From the NCBI GenBank assembly GCA_964194625.1, contig CAXMNC010000018.1, forward strand, positions 1 through 36,415: DNA of 36,415 bases. Direction: 5' to 3'. Positions 25,979-34,659 of the stretch are shown here, in pieces. Position numbers and translations under genes: made by a program. Below the pieces are notes generated by a model that saw only the letters and a program-made list of their open reading frames with translations, made no database searches and was not told the DNA's origin. Numbering within the stretch: the first letter of the stretch is position 1; each line of letters opens with the position of its first letter. The DNA comes from SPGG2 sp964194625. GTDB lineage: Bacteria; Pseudomonadota; Gammaproteobacteria; Acidiferrobacterales; SPGG2.

Positions 25979-27037
25979 TTGACGCTTGAATCAAAAGACA
26001 TACAAGCAATCGTTCGCGCCGCTTCTGCCGAAGGAACACCGCTGCGGATTCGTGGTGGTGACACCAAGGCCTTTTACGGTAGACAAACGAACGGACAACC
26101 TCTAGATGTCAGTGGCCACGCCGGCATCATCAGTTATGAACCCACGGAATTGGTAATTACCGCACGCGCCGGCACCCGATTGAATGATATAGAGTCGGCG
26201 CTGGCTGAGAGCAATCAAATGCTGCCGTTCGAACCCCCGCACTTTGATGACGGTGCTACATTGGGCGGTGCGGTGGCCAGTGGACTTTCCGGCCCAGCCC
26301 GACCCTACACGGGTGCGCTACGAGACTTCACGCTGGGTGTTGTTTGCATTAACGGTGAAGGCGAACGTCTATCGTTCGGTGGACAGGTGATGAAAAACGT
26401 AGCTGGCTACGATGTATCCCGACTTATGGCTGGTGCCATGGGAACCTTGGGTGTCATGCTCGAGTTATCGTTAAAGGTTTTACCAAAACCGACGTGCGAG
26501 TTGACGTTGGCGTTTTCCATCGATGCCGCCACCGCTATTGTCGACATGGCCACATGGGCAGCGCAACCGCTACCACTTTCCGCCGCTTGTCATGACGGTG
26601 ACATATTACGAGTACGATTGTCCGGATCGGAGAGTGGGGTCAATGCGGCACATCAAAAAATCGGTGGCGAGGAAGTTGCTGACGGTGATTCCTACTGGCA
26701 GGCGCTACGGGAACATCGATTGCCCTATTTTAGTAATAAACAACCCCTTTGGCGGTTGTCGGTACCCGCTGCTACCCCTGCAACCAGCACCGATGGTCAA
26801 TGGATGTTGGATTGGGGAGGCGCCCAGCGTTGGTGCGTAAGTGATATACCGGCTGACATGATCCGTCAGCAGGCATCGTCCGTCGGTGGTCATGCCATTC
26901 TTTTCCGAGGTGGCGATCGCACTAGTGAAGTTTTTCATCCATTGACACCACCATTGATGACTCTGCATCGCCGACTCAAAGACGCATTTGATCCGAAAGG
27001 GATATTAAATCCCGGGCGGCTTTATCGAGATCTGTAA
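25979..27037 (+). CDS. glcE: Glycolate oxidase FAD-binding subunit GlcE
   Basis: A 352-residue second FAD-type subunit, shorter than GlcD as usual. FAD-binding features are LRIRGGDTKAFYG, GATLGGAVASGLSGPARPYTG and GQVMKNVAGYDVSRLMAGAMGTLGV. The C-terminus AFDPKGILNPGRLY is the family ending. The frame begins with TTG at 25979-25981, without a good ribosome binding site, and no ATG is better placed; translation may depend on coupling to glcD, which ends 26 bases upstream. The start is the least certain part. Confidence 0.93.
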   Translation: MTLESKDIQAIVRAASAEGTPLRIRGGDTKAFYGRQTNGQPLDVSGHAGIISYEPTELVITARAGTRLNDIESALAESNQMLPFEPPHFDDGATLGGAVASGLSGPARPYTGALRDFTLGVVCINGEGERLSFGGQVMKNVAGYDVSRLMAGAMGTLGVMLELSLKVLPKPTCELTLAFSIDAATAIVDMATWAAQPLPLSAACHDGDILRVRLSGSESGVNAAHQKIGGEEVADGDSYWQALREHRLPYFSNKQPLWRLSVPAATPATSTDGQWMLDWGGAQRWCVSDIPADMIRQQASSVGGHAILFRGGDRTSEVFHPLTPPLMTLHRRLKDAFDPKGILNPGRLYRDL

Positions 27038-27057
27038 CTAGCAAATGACCGAACGCT

Positions 27058-28269
27058 ATGCAAACCGCACTCGCTGAATTCATCAAAGAAACGCCAGAGG
27101 GCCTGGAAGCCGAAGAAATATTACGGAAGTGTGTACACTGTGGGCTTTGCACTGCTACCTGTCCCACCTATCAACTTCTGGGCGATGAGCTCGACGGACC
27201 GCGGGGACGAATTTATCTAATAAAGCAAGTATTGGAGGGCCACACTGTTTCTAGCCGCACCCAGTTGCACTTGGATCGTTGTCTCGGGTGCCGGGCCTGT
27301 GAAACTACCTGCCCATCGGGTGTGCAATACGGGCGCCTTGCCGACATTGGTCGTAAGGTGGTCGAAGAACAGGTCGGACGTTCGTTGCCGGATCGCGTGC
27401 GACGCGGAATACTCCAAATGGTATTGCCCTATCCGTCACGTTTTGCGCCATTGCTAGGACTGGGACGTGCAATACGTCCTATATTACCCCGCATACTGCG
27501 GCACATGGTGCCACCACGCGATGCGCCGGGGAGCTGGCCGATGCCACGCCACCGCCGACGTATGCTGGTATTGGATGGCTGCGTACAGCCAGCACTGGCG
27601 CCGCGTATCAATGCCGCCACCGCACGCGTGCTTGATCGCCTCGGTATCAGTTTGGCGCGCGCTAATCTTGCGGGATGTTGTGGCGCCATGAGTTATCACC
27701 TCACAGCCCAAGATCAAGGCCTCAAGTTCGCACGCCGAAACATTGACGCATGGTGGCCCGAGTTGCAAGACGGTGCCGAGGCTATCGTAATAACGGCAAG
27801 CGGTTGCGGCATGTTCGTCAAAGACTACGGTCACCTGTTGCGCCACGATGAGCACTACGCCGATAAAGCCGCGCGAGTCTCTGCTGCGACGCGTGACATC
27901 GCTGAGATCCTTGTCGAAAACGATACCAAAGGTCTAGATAGCGACCCCAGGAAGATTGCCTTTCAATCTCCTTGTAGTCTACAGCATGGACAAAAGCTCG
28001 GCGGCGTGGTTGAAAGCTTTTTGCAAAAACTAGGTTTCGAATTAACTCCGGTACCAGATGAGCATCTCTGCTGTGGCTCGGCGGGTACTTACTCAATACT
28101 TCAAAAGGGACTTTCCCAACGCCTACTTGCCAATAAACTCAAGGCCCTGGAGTCGGGCGCTCCCGACATGATTGTTACCGCCAATATTGGCTGTCTCGCC
28201 CACCTTCAAAGTCGGGCGAACGTCCCAGTGAAACATTGGATCGAACTACTAGATATCGCGTCGGACTAG
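27058..28269 (+). CDS. glcF: Glycolate oxidase iron-sulfur subunit GlcF
   Basis: A 403-residue protein carrying two ferredoxin-type 4Fe-4S clusters, with ligands Cys25/28/31/35 (CVHCGLCTATCP) and Cys75/78/81/85 (CLGCRACETTCP). Two CCG domains follow (GCCGAMSYHL near residue 205 and CCGSAGTY near 340), as in heterodisulfide reductase and glycolate oxidase subunits. It passes electrons from GlcDE to the respiratory chain. It begins 20 bases after glcE. No membrane helix is visible, so membrane contact is likely peripheral. It converges on glcB. Confidence 0.95.
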   Translation: MQTALAEFIKETPEGLEAEEILRKCVHCGLCTATCPTYQLLGDELDGPRGRIYLIKQVLEGHTVSSRTQLHLDRCLGCRACETTCPSGVQYGRLADIGRKVVEEQVGRSLPDRVRRGILQMVLPYPSRFAPLLGLGRAIRPILPRILRHMVPPRDAPGSWPMPRHRRRMLVLDGCVQPALAPRINAATARVLDRLGISLARANLAGCCGAMSYHLTAQDQGLKFARRNIDAWWPELQDGAEAIVITASGCGMFVKDYGHLLRHDEHYADKAARVSAATRDIAEILVENDTKGLDSDPRKIAFQSPCSLQHGQKLGGVVESFLQKLGFELTPVPDEHLCCGSAGTYSILQKGLSQRLLANKLKALESGAPDMIVTANIGCLAHLQSRANVPVKHWIELLDIASD

Positions 28270-28309
28270 CGCTATCTACAACTCGTCCAGACCCCGGTGT
28301 GGGTGAAAC

Positions 28310-30499
28310 CTAGCACGTGCTAAGTGTTTGCTTGACCTGGCGTCGCCGCGCGTGCAGAACAGGCTCGGTGTAACCGTTGCATGCGTCGCGTCCCTTAAAC
28401 ACCAAATCCAGCGCCGCCTGAAAGGCAATACTGTTATCGAAATCTGGCGCCATGGCTCGGTAGGCTGGATCATCTGCGTTTTGCGTATCGACGACTACGG
28501 CCATCTTGCGGAAGGTTTCTACTACTTGCTCCTTGTCGGTAATTCCGTGGTACAGCCAGTTCGCGATGTGTTGACTAGATATTCGCAATGTCGCACGGTC
28601 TTCCATTAACGCAATGTCGTTAATATCCGGTACTTTCGAACAACCGACACCTTGATCTATCCAACGCACGACGTAACCCAATATTCCCTGGGCATTGTTA
28701 TCAAGCTCTCGTTGAACATCGCTGTCACTTGGTGGGCCATCTGTCATCACCGCCAACGTCAGAATATCGTCGAGATTGGCTCGGCCGCGGCTAGCAAGTT
28801 GTGCTTGACGGGCAGATACGTCGATCTGATGGTAGTGCATGGCATGTAAGGTCGCCGCCGTCGGCGAAGGTACCCAAGCCGTGTTGGCACCTGCTTTGAC
28901 ATGACCGATCTTAGTTTCCACCATGGCCTTCATCGCATCCGGCGCCGCCCACATGCCCTTGCCGATCTGCGCTTTGCCACATAACCCGTTTTCAATGCCG
29001 ATGTCGACGTTCCAGTCTTCGTAGGCCAGTATCCAAGGTTGCGATTTCATATCGGCCTTGGGAATGACTGGACCCGCCTCCATAATGGTGTGAATCTCGT
29101 CACCGGTGCGATCGAGAAAACCGGTGTTGATAAAAATGACCCGATCCATGGCGGCACGAATACATTCTTTGAGGTTAACAGTTGTACGTCGCTCCTCATC
29201 CATAATCCCGATCTTCAACGTGTTTCGCGCCAAACCCAACGCATCCTCTACGCGCGAGAACAGTTCAACCGTAGCTGCGACCTCCTCGGGACCGTGCAAT
29301 TTTGGTTTAACAACGTTGACGCTACCAGTCCTTGAATTCTTCAGCTTTCCTGTGCCTTTTAGGTCGTGTAATGCGGCCAACGTCGCCACCATCGCGTCTA
29401 AGAACCCTTCGGGTATTTCTTCATCGTCTTTGGTGACCACTGCATCCGTATACATATGGATGCCTACATTGCGTACCAGCAATAAACTGCGGCCATGCAA
29501 GGTCAGCGAATTGCCGGCGGGATCAGTGTAGTGGCGGTCTGGGTTGAGTGATCGCGTAAGACTCTTGCCACCCTTTTCAAGCTCCGCGGTCAGGGTGCCC
29601 TTCATAAGTCCACACCAATTGCCGTACACTCTTGCCTTGTCTTCAGCATCTACGGCTGCAACTGAGTCTTCAAAGTCCTGGATAGTCGTCACCGCTGATT
29701 CGAGCAAGACGTCTTTAACGCCAGCATTGTGGGTCTGACCAATTGGATGATCGCGATCGATCCGGATCTCGATGTGTAAGCGATTGTTCTGAAGCAGGAT
29801 GCTCTGCAGGCTGCCGCCCGACTCGCAGTAACCAACAAACTTTGTGGAATTCGCTAACTCAGTTTCCTGGTTGTTGTCTAGTACGGCAATGAATCGCTTG
29901 CCAGCACCACTGTCTCGCAGCATAAACTCCTTAACGTCGCCGTAGCTGCCATCGGCGAGGGCGACTGCCGAGTCGAGAAACGCATTGGCACGATCGAAAG
30001 CTTTTTGCCCGCGTTTCGGATTGTATTGGTGGCCGCGCTCGGCGCCGTCAGTTTCATCTAGCACGTCAGTCCCATAGAGGGCATCGAACAGACTGCCCCA
30101 ACGCGCGTTGGCCGCGTTGAGCGCATAACGAGCGTTATCTACCGGCACCACGAGTTGTGGTCCAGCGATAAGGGCGAGCTCATCGTCGACGTTTTGCACC
30201 GTCACTTTGAAAGGCGCCCCTTCGGGCACGAGATAGTCAATCTCAGTTAAGAAGGCTCTTTGGGCCTCGGCATCCATCCGACCCTTGTTATGCCGGTGCC
30301 AATCGTCGATTTTTCGCTGCAGGGCATCGCGCTTATCCAACAGTGCCCGATTCCTAGGCCCTAGATCCGCGACGATACCGTCAAGCGCAGTCCAGAATGC
30401 CTCTGGGTCTATGCCAGTACCGGGGGCGATTTCGTTGTTGACGACGTCGTACAGTGATTTGGCTATTCTTAGATTTCCGATCTCAACTCGTTCCTGCAT
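28310..30499 (-). CDS. glcB: Malate synthase G
   Basis: A ~730-residue monomeric malate synthase of the G type, which condenses glyoxylate with acetyl-CoA. Recognisable parts are LRIAKSLYDVVNNEIAPGTG at the N-terminus, RSLLLVRNVGIHMYTDAV, KIGIMDEERRTTVNL with the Mg and substrate residues, INTGFLDRTGDEIHT, and the C-terminal RISSQHIANWLYHG segment. I prefer the ATG at 30497-30499; a GTG three codons upstream (30506-30508) is the alternative, and neither has a strong ribosome binding site. It converges on glcDEF with a 40-base gap. It can serve both glycolate use and a glyoxylate shunt. A 12-base perfect palindrome, TAGCACGTGCTA (28311-28322), overlaps the last codons. Confidence 0.96.
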   Translation of the reverse strand: MQERVEIGNLRIAKSLYDVVNNEIAPGTGIDPEAFWTALDGIVADLGPRNRALLDKRDALQRKIDDWHRHNKGRMDAEAQRAFLTEIDYLVPEGAPFKVTVQNVDDELALIAGPQLVVPVDNARYALNAANARWGSLFDALYGTDVLDETDGAERGHQYNPKRGQKAFDRANAFLDSAVALADGSYGDVKEFMLRDSGAGKRFIAVLDNNQETELANSTKFVGYCESGGSLQSILLQNNRLHIEIRIDRDHPIGQTHNAGVKDVLLESAVTTIQDFEDSVAAVDAEDKARVYGNWCGLMKGTLTAELEKGGKSLTRSLNPDRHYTDPAGNSLTLHGRSLLLVRNVGIHMYTDAVVTKDDEEIPEGFLDAMVATLAALHDLKGTGKLKNSRTGSVNVVKPKLHGPEEVAATVELFSRVEDALGLARNTLKIGIMDEERRTTVNLKECIRAAMDRVIFINTGFLDRTGDEIHTIMEAGPVIPKADMKSQPWILAYEDWNVDIGIENGLCGKAQIGKGMWAAPDAMKAMVETKIGHVKAGANTAWVPSPTAATLHAMHYHQIDVSARQAQLASRGRANLDDILTLAVMTDGPPSDSDVQRELDNNAQGILGYVVRWIDQGVGCSKVPDINDIALMEDRATLRISSQHIANWLYHGITDKEQVVETFRKMAVVVDTQNADDPAYRAMAPDFDNSIAFQAALDLVFKGRDACNGYTEPVLHARRRQVKQTLSTC

Positions 30500-30739
30500 A
30501 CTAAACACTCGGCTTTTTTCTAGTTAGTTAGTATTGGAAGCGTACCTACCTTCGTCGGTCTTGGTCGAACGCTGGGGCCCCGAAAGCACCGTAGTTTAAC
30601 CTAATGCCGCGCTCGAGGGGGTGAAGCGCCGATTTGGGGCCGGCGCGCTATGGACGGCTAAACTTTATACCTTATATAAGGAACTTTAGACGCCAACGAG
30701 TAACTAAAAGGGCAATCAAGATATAGGGAGCCTATATTC

Positions 30740-31240
30740 ATGAACCGACGCAAATTCGTGGCTACGTTGGTAGGCCTTAGCGCCTTACCATTGGTTGCCA
30801 AAAGACTTGTTGCCAACACCGAGACAGACGTGACATCACCTATAGAAAAAATCGAACGTAGCAATGCGGAATGGCGCAAACTACTGACGCCTGAGCAGTA
30901 CCACGTGTTGCGGGAAGAAGGCACAGAGCGTTCACGTACCAGCCCGCTGAACGACGAAAAGCGTGCCGGAATCTATGCCTGCGCGGGTTGTGCGCTGCCG
31001 CTGTTTAGCTCTGATACAAAATACGATAGTGGCACCGGTTGGCCCAGTTTCTACACGTCGTTTAAGGGTGCGGTTGAGACCAAGACGGACTTCAAACTCA
31101 TCCTGCCACGTACGGAGTATCATTGCGCGCGTTGTGGCGGCCACCAAGGTCATATCTTCAAAGACGGTCCGGCACCGACCGGTCTACGGTACTGCAACAA
31201 CGGGGTTGCCCTGAAATTTATCGCCAACAAATCTTCCTGA
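30740..31240 (+). CDS. msrB: Peptide-methionine (R)-S-oxide reductase MsrB, with a Tat-like signal
   Basis: A 166-residue MsrB that reduces methionine-R-sulfoxide in proteins. Zn is bound by Cys81/Cys84 (CAGC) and Cys129/Cys132 (CARC), and the catalytic Cys152 is in LRYCNN. The usual resolving Cys of the SGCGWPSF loop is Thr here (SGTGWPSF), so an external thiol or another Cys must resolve the sulfenic acid. The N-terminus MNRRKFVATLVGLSALPLVA has a twin-Arg motif and a mildly hydrophobic stretch, which points to Tat export and a periplasmic enzyme. It converges on the cyclase gene, with only 3 bases between the stop codons. Confidence 0.92.
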   Translation: MNRRKFVATLVGLSALPLVAKRLVANTETDVTSPIEKIERSNAEWRKLLTPEQYHVLREEGTERSRTSPLNDEKRAGIYACAGCALPLFSSDTKYDSGTGWPSFYTSFKGAVETKTDFKLILPRTEYHCARCGGHQGHIFKDGPAPTGLRYCNNGVALKFIANKSS

Positions 31241-31243
31241 GTA

Positions 31244-32470
31244 CTACTGACCAGAAAGCGTAAACAGTTCAAGGGGCGTGCCAACGCCCCTTAGCTTGTG
31301 CTGTCCAAGCGATTGGCAGTCGCCAGGGACGTGCTGCGCGAATTCTCCACTCATTAGCACGTGGCGGTTGAGTTCTTTTGTCATGCCTTCAAGGCGCGCC
31401 ACCTCGTTAGCAGCGGGGCCAATGACTGAGAACTCCACGCGCTCGGGGACCCCGATATTGCCATACATCACATCGCCCAGGTGCAGGCCGAGACCGAATG
31501 ACAGTGCATCCTTATCGGTTGCCGCGCGGTCATGGTTCACCTGGACGAGGCGACCGTCTGCGTCGTGCACTGCCGCTAGTGCCGATCGACACGCATCACT
31601 AGCGGTTGTACTCGAATCTCGGATGGGAAAAATCGCCAGCACGGCGTCACCGATAAAACGCAATACTTCACCGCTATGCGCGAGTACGGCGCCCGCGGTA
31701 CACTCAAAGTAGCTATTCAGCGCAGTGAGAAAGTCCGCCGGCACGAGGTGGTCAGCCATATTGGTCGAGTTGCGCATGTCGCTATACCAGATGACAGCAT
31801 GTATGGTCTCGCCGTCGCCGCGCTTTATTCGACCATCTAGTACCTGCCGGCCCGCGTCGACACCAAGATAGGCGGAAAGAATGTTGCGTGCGATCTGATC
31901 CTTGATCGTCACTTTGCAAGCAACCGCCAGGCGTTGTTGAATACGCTGCAATGCATGGATGTCTGCTTCCGTGAAGCCCGATTCGCGGTCGGTGGTCCAT
32001 GAACCAGCGATGCCATCTGTTCTGAGTTCATCGAGCAAAACTCTGCCAAACGGAACGAGGTAGGCGAAATAATCCTTTGCGCCCTTGTCCCGTAATTCCG
32101 TAAGAACGGGAAAATCCAGAACCGCGCCTTCCCCGACCAAACGTCGGCGCAAAAACGGAATTTGCGTTTCGATCATGTGACGGAATGTTGAGTGGCGCCA
32201 GGCGTCAGAACTCGCCGTATGCAGGTGCCCAACGCTTTCCAAACCACCCTCAAGACGCCACGTGAGGGATATGGCGCTGAACAAAGGATGCAAAGTCCGA
32301 AACGTAAGATAGGCCCTCCACAGTGGAATGCCAGCCGCGCGCAGGCGCTGGCAACACCCTTCTAGCAGTTTCTCGACATCGGTTTCGCCGAGTGCCTCGG
32401 TCATTAACCAATCAGCCACCGAGCCAATCAGCGGATTATCAACTGCGCGTACCGACTCTTCGCTTGTCAT
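31244..32470 (-). CDS. Class III adenylate/guanylate cyclase with a helical N-terminal sensor region
   Basis: This 408-residue protein has a C-terminal catalytic domain (about 225-400). The metal-binding Asp residues are present in WYSDMRNST and LRFIGDAVLAIFP, and the transition-state Asn and Arg in GPAANEVARLEG, so activity is plausible. The N-terminal ~200 residues (LEGCCQRLRAAGIPLWRAYLTFRTLHP) resemble the uncharacterised domain that often precedes such cyclases. There are no membrane segments. Base selectivity cannot be decided: the usual GDxVN reads GPAAN. It ends a minus-strand run with the ChaC-type and substrate-binding-like genes (gaps of 34 and 24 bases), probably one transcript. 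Confidence 0.87.
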   Translation of the reverse strand: MTSEESVRAVDNPLIGSVADWLMTEALGETDVEKLLEGCCQRLRAAGIPLWRAYLTFRTLHPLFSAISLTWRLEGGLESVGHLHTASSDAWRHSTFRHMIETQIPFLRRRLVGEGAVLDFPVLTELRDKGAKDYFAYLVPFGRVLLDELRTDGIAGSWTTDRESGFTEADIHALQRIQQRLAVACKVTIKDQIARNILSAYLGVDAGRQVLDGRIKRGDGETIHAVIWYSDMRNSTNMADHLVPADFLTALNSYFECTAGAVLAHSGEVLRFIGDAVLAIFPIRDSSTTASDACRSALAAVHDADGRLVQVNHDRAATDKDALSFGLGLHLGDVMYGNIGVPERVEFSVIGPAANEVARLEGMTKELNRHVLMSGEFAQHVPGDCQSLGQHKLRGVGTPLELFTLSGQ

Positions 32471-32504
32471 CCTTGTTGCACTCTACCAGGTAAAGCATCG
32501 CGGC

Positions 32505-33071
32505 TTAACCGCTGCGCACGATCGCATCTACACGGTGTAAGATCCGATCCCTAATCCCCAGTTCATCCAAGTGTTGCACGGTATTGGCGATATAGTCGGT
32601 ATTGTCGCCGCTGCATCCATACGCTCGCAATACAGCCTCGGCCGCCTCTTCCGCCCTCAGCTTACCGGCATACTGGGCATGCGCCCTATCGACGACGAAC
32701 GTGAGGGCCGTTACCTGCCGTTGACTTTTCAAGCGAACCGGCACAAATGTAGGTACATAGACGGCTGTTACCATTTCACGCTCGTAGAGATAGTTAACAG
32801 CATCGATCTTATTTGCCGCCGTTACCCGAAATGCACGACCGATGCATGAGCCGCCCATATCCAGACCAAGCACTAGCCCTGGTTTGGACTGGGTACCGCG
32901 ATAGACCCAAGACCAAACACACAGCGCCCGATGATAGCCGTGGATCCGCGCCGTCTGTAGGTCAACATACGGAAATCCCGGCCTCCACATCAACGAGCCA
33001 TAACCGAATACCCACAGATCACCTACGGGCAACTTAGTTACGGGTATGTGGCAACGGTCTGTTTCGTACAC
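32505..33071 (-). CDS. ChaC-type gamma-glutamylcyclotransferase
   Basis: A 188-residue protein with the cyclotransferase nucleotide-like loop FGYGSLMW (22-29) and the catalytic-Glu region YLYEREM (94-100), both typical of ChaC, which cleaves glutathione to 5-oxoproline and Cys-Gly. CVWSWVYRGT, PGLVLGLDMGGSCIGRAFRV and NTDYIANTVQHLDELGIRD are further family segments. The start is a GTG at 33069-33071 without a clear ribosome binding site, which suggests coupling to the upstream gene ending 24 bases before. It is cytosolic. The combination with a cyclase and a substrate-binding-like protein is unusual and may be regulatory or incidental. Confidence 0.88.
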   Translation of the reverse strand: MYETDRCHIPVTKLPVGDLWVFGYGSLMWRPGFPYVDLQTARIHGYHRALCVWSWVYRGTQSKPGLVLGLDMGGSCIGRAFRVTAANKIDAVNYLYEREMVTAVYVPTFVPVRLKSQRQVTALTFVVDRAHAQYAGKLRAEEAAEAVLRAYGCSGDNTDYIANTVQHLDELGIRDRILHRVDAIVRSG

Positions 33072-33095
33072 AACTATGAAGCGGCATACACGCCG

Positions 33096-33986
33096 CTAGC
33101 CCTCGTCGGGAGGTGAAACAACAACGGTATCATACGCGTGCCGTTTGCTAATGACACCGCTGTGCAAGAAAACATCAAGCGCGCGATCATAGGCTTCTCG
33201 CGTAATGCGCGGATCAACCTGCCAACAGCCAAGCCCCTGGTAAAACTCGATGGCTCGCCTGAGCGCATCATGGTCGGTACCTTTAAAGAATCCCGCCTCC
33301 GCTTCGGCTATGGTGGCAGCTTCGGTGTTGTTGACGTAATGTCTGGCCTTGCGATAGGCATGCATAAACGTTCGCGCCATGTCCGTGCGTAGCCATTCTC
33401 GTGACGCGGTCAGGCTACTAAAAGCGACCGGCCCAATCACCTCACCGACAGATGCGACGACATAACCGATACCTTCTTTTTCTAGCTGCTGCGGTGCTGG
33501 GCCCTGCTGATGCACGTAGTCGCCTTGCCCGGCGCGAAACGCGGCATCGATTTCCTCGACACCACCAGCATCGATACTGTCTAGGCTTTCGTAATCTACG
33601 CCACGCTGATGGGCGGCGTATTTGAACATCGCTAGCGGCTGCCGTAGGTGATCAACCAACACCCGTTTACCGATCAACTTAGTCCAGTTGAAATCAGGGT
33701 CGGGTTCGCGGGCGGCGATGAAAAATCCATCGCGCTCATTGATCTGCGAGAAATGTACGTTATCGGTAGACCCGCCCCGTTCCAACAGACCCCAGTTTGA
33801 CGATACTGCGGACTGACCGAGGTGAATCGAGCCGTCACGAATACCGTCCACCACCGATCTCTGCGGCGTCGCGATCGCGTAGCTCGGCGCCAGGCCTTCT
33901 TGTTCCAAAAAACCAGCCGCAATCACCGAAATCAAAGGACTGTAGAACGCCGCATGGCGCGTCACCATAATATTGATAGACGTCAA
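33096..33986 (-). CDS. NMT1/THI5-like substrate-binding-fold protein without signal peptide
   Basis: A 296-residue protein of the periplasmic-binding type II fold found in nitrate/sulfonate/taurine and thiamine-precursor binding proteins. Relevant segments are HAAFYSPLISVIAAGFLEQEGL at the start, SVVDGIRDGSIHLGQSAV (ligand-loop region) and EEIDAAFRAGQGDYVHQQGPAP. A TTG start (33984-33986) is supported by AGGTGAG about 9 bases upstream; an ATG six codons on is the alternative. With either start there is no signal peptide or lipobox, so it should be cytosolic. No ABC permease or ATPase is adjacent. It heads the run with the ChaC-type and cyclase genes, so a ligand-sensing role is possible but unproven. 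Confidence 0.8.
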   Translation of the reverse strand: MTSINIMVTRHAAFYSPLISVIAAGFLEQEGLAPSYAIATPQRSVVDGIRDGSIHLGQSAVSSNWGLLERGGSTDNVHFSQINERDGFFIAAREPDPDFNWTKLIGKRVLVDHLRQPLAMFKYAAHQRGVDYESLDSIDAGGVEEIDAAFRAGQGDYVHQQGPAPQQLEKEGIGYVVASVGEVIGPVAFSSLTASREWLRTDMARTFMHAYRKARHYVNNTEAATIAEAEAGFFKGTDHDALRRAIEFYQGLGCWQVDPRITREAYDRALDVFLHSGVISKRHAYDTVVVSPPDEG

Positions 33987-34449
33987 AGAAATATCTCACC
34001 TGATAAAGACACTGGGATACTAGCCATACTAGCGTGGCCACCCTAACGTACGCCAGTGGTTGAACTGTCTGGAATATGGATGCTAATAGCGTGGGGATGG
34101 CGTTGTGACCCGCCACCCACATAATCATCACAATCTCGGCGGCCAGCCGGCAGGCGCTATCGATCGCGGCGAGCACGAACAGCAATCTGGGAGAAACGCG
34201 TCGACGCCATCTTAATGTTGCTTACGCATAAGTATCGACAAATCATGACGGTGCCGCCACTAGACCATCTGATTACAAATCCCCCGCAACCCACAAACTG
34301 CAACAACCCGCGACACCCAACAACAATTGATTCAGGGTGTTAGCGGACCTAGCCCTGTTGTGGCTTGTCGTGCATAACTGTGGTTTTTTGCCTGCGAGTG
34401 CACCACGGCGGAGGAGTCTGGCGCCTGTACACAAAACGATTGCCCGGAG

Positions 34450-34478
34450 GTCCGCTTACGGCCATAACCGGACATTCA
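34450..34478. repeat. Dispersed palindromic repeat, copy A
   Basis: The arms GTCCG and CGGAC flank a centre containing CTTACGGCC and are followed by ATTCA. It shares the pattern GTC[CT]GCTTACGGCCA...CGGAC[AG]TTCA with copy B at 35366-35393. A second shared piece, TGACC..AAAGGG, follows about 35 bases later near 34513-34526. Confidence 0.55.
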
Positions 34479-34555
34479 AGCAGTTGAGATACCGCAGTCC
34501 AAATTGCCGGTCCTGACCCAAAGGGAGCATGCAATCATTGAATTGGATCAGCGAA

Positions 34556-34585
34556 CAAGGGGGCGGTCATGAAACCTCCCCCTTG
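34556..34585. repeat. GC-rich hairpin downstream of the cupin gene
   Basis: CAAGGGGG (34556-34563) pairs with CCCCCTTG (34578-34585). A single C/T mismatch separates this from an inner GGT/ACC stem with the 6-base loop CATGAA. No T-tract follows on either strand. Confidence 0.5.
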
Positions 34586-34607
34586 AACACTGATGCAATT
34601 TAAAGGC

Positions 34608-34627
34608 GGCCTCTCGAATGAGAGACC
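34608..34627 (-). terminator. Terminator-like hairpin after the cupin gene
   Basis: On the minus strand GGTCTCTC and GAGAGGCC pair with one internal mismatch and a 4-base loop, followed by a short T/A-rich stretch (CCTTTAAATT). It sits 32 bases past the cupin stop codon. The weak T-tract keeps confidence moderate. Confidence 0.45.
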
Positions 34628-34659
34628 ACGGGCTCGATCTTATGTTTCGATGGAACTTC

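Larger units (their letters stand above)
33987..34659. other. Gene-free interval with palindromes
   Basis: About 670 bases with no supported gene. The promoter of the minus-strand substrate-binding/ChaC/cyclase run should lie near its left edge, and the 3' end of the cupin transcript near its right edge. It contains a palindromic repeat copy at 34450-34478, a hairpin at 34556-34585 and a terminator-like stem at 34608-34627 (listed separately). A hydrophobic open frame on the minus strand (33835-34185) overlaps the neighbouring gene and is not accepted. Confidence 0.5.

Noticed and set aside
28311..28322. Palindrome TAGCACGTGCTA as a regulatory site or terminator between glcF and glcB
   Set aside because: It lies inside the last codons of glcB, has no loop or T-tract, and a 12-base palindrome of this kind can occur by chance in a window this size.
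33835..34185. Hydrophobic 116-codon open frame on the minus strand
   Set aside because: It overlaps the substrate-binding-like gene by ~150 bases in another frame, has no good ribosome binding site, and its tail turns into low-complexity polar sequence.
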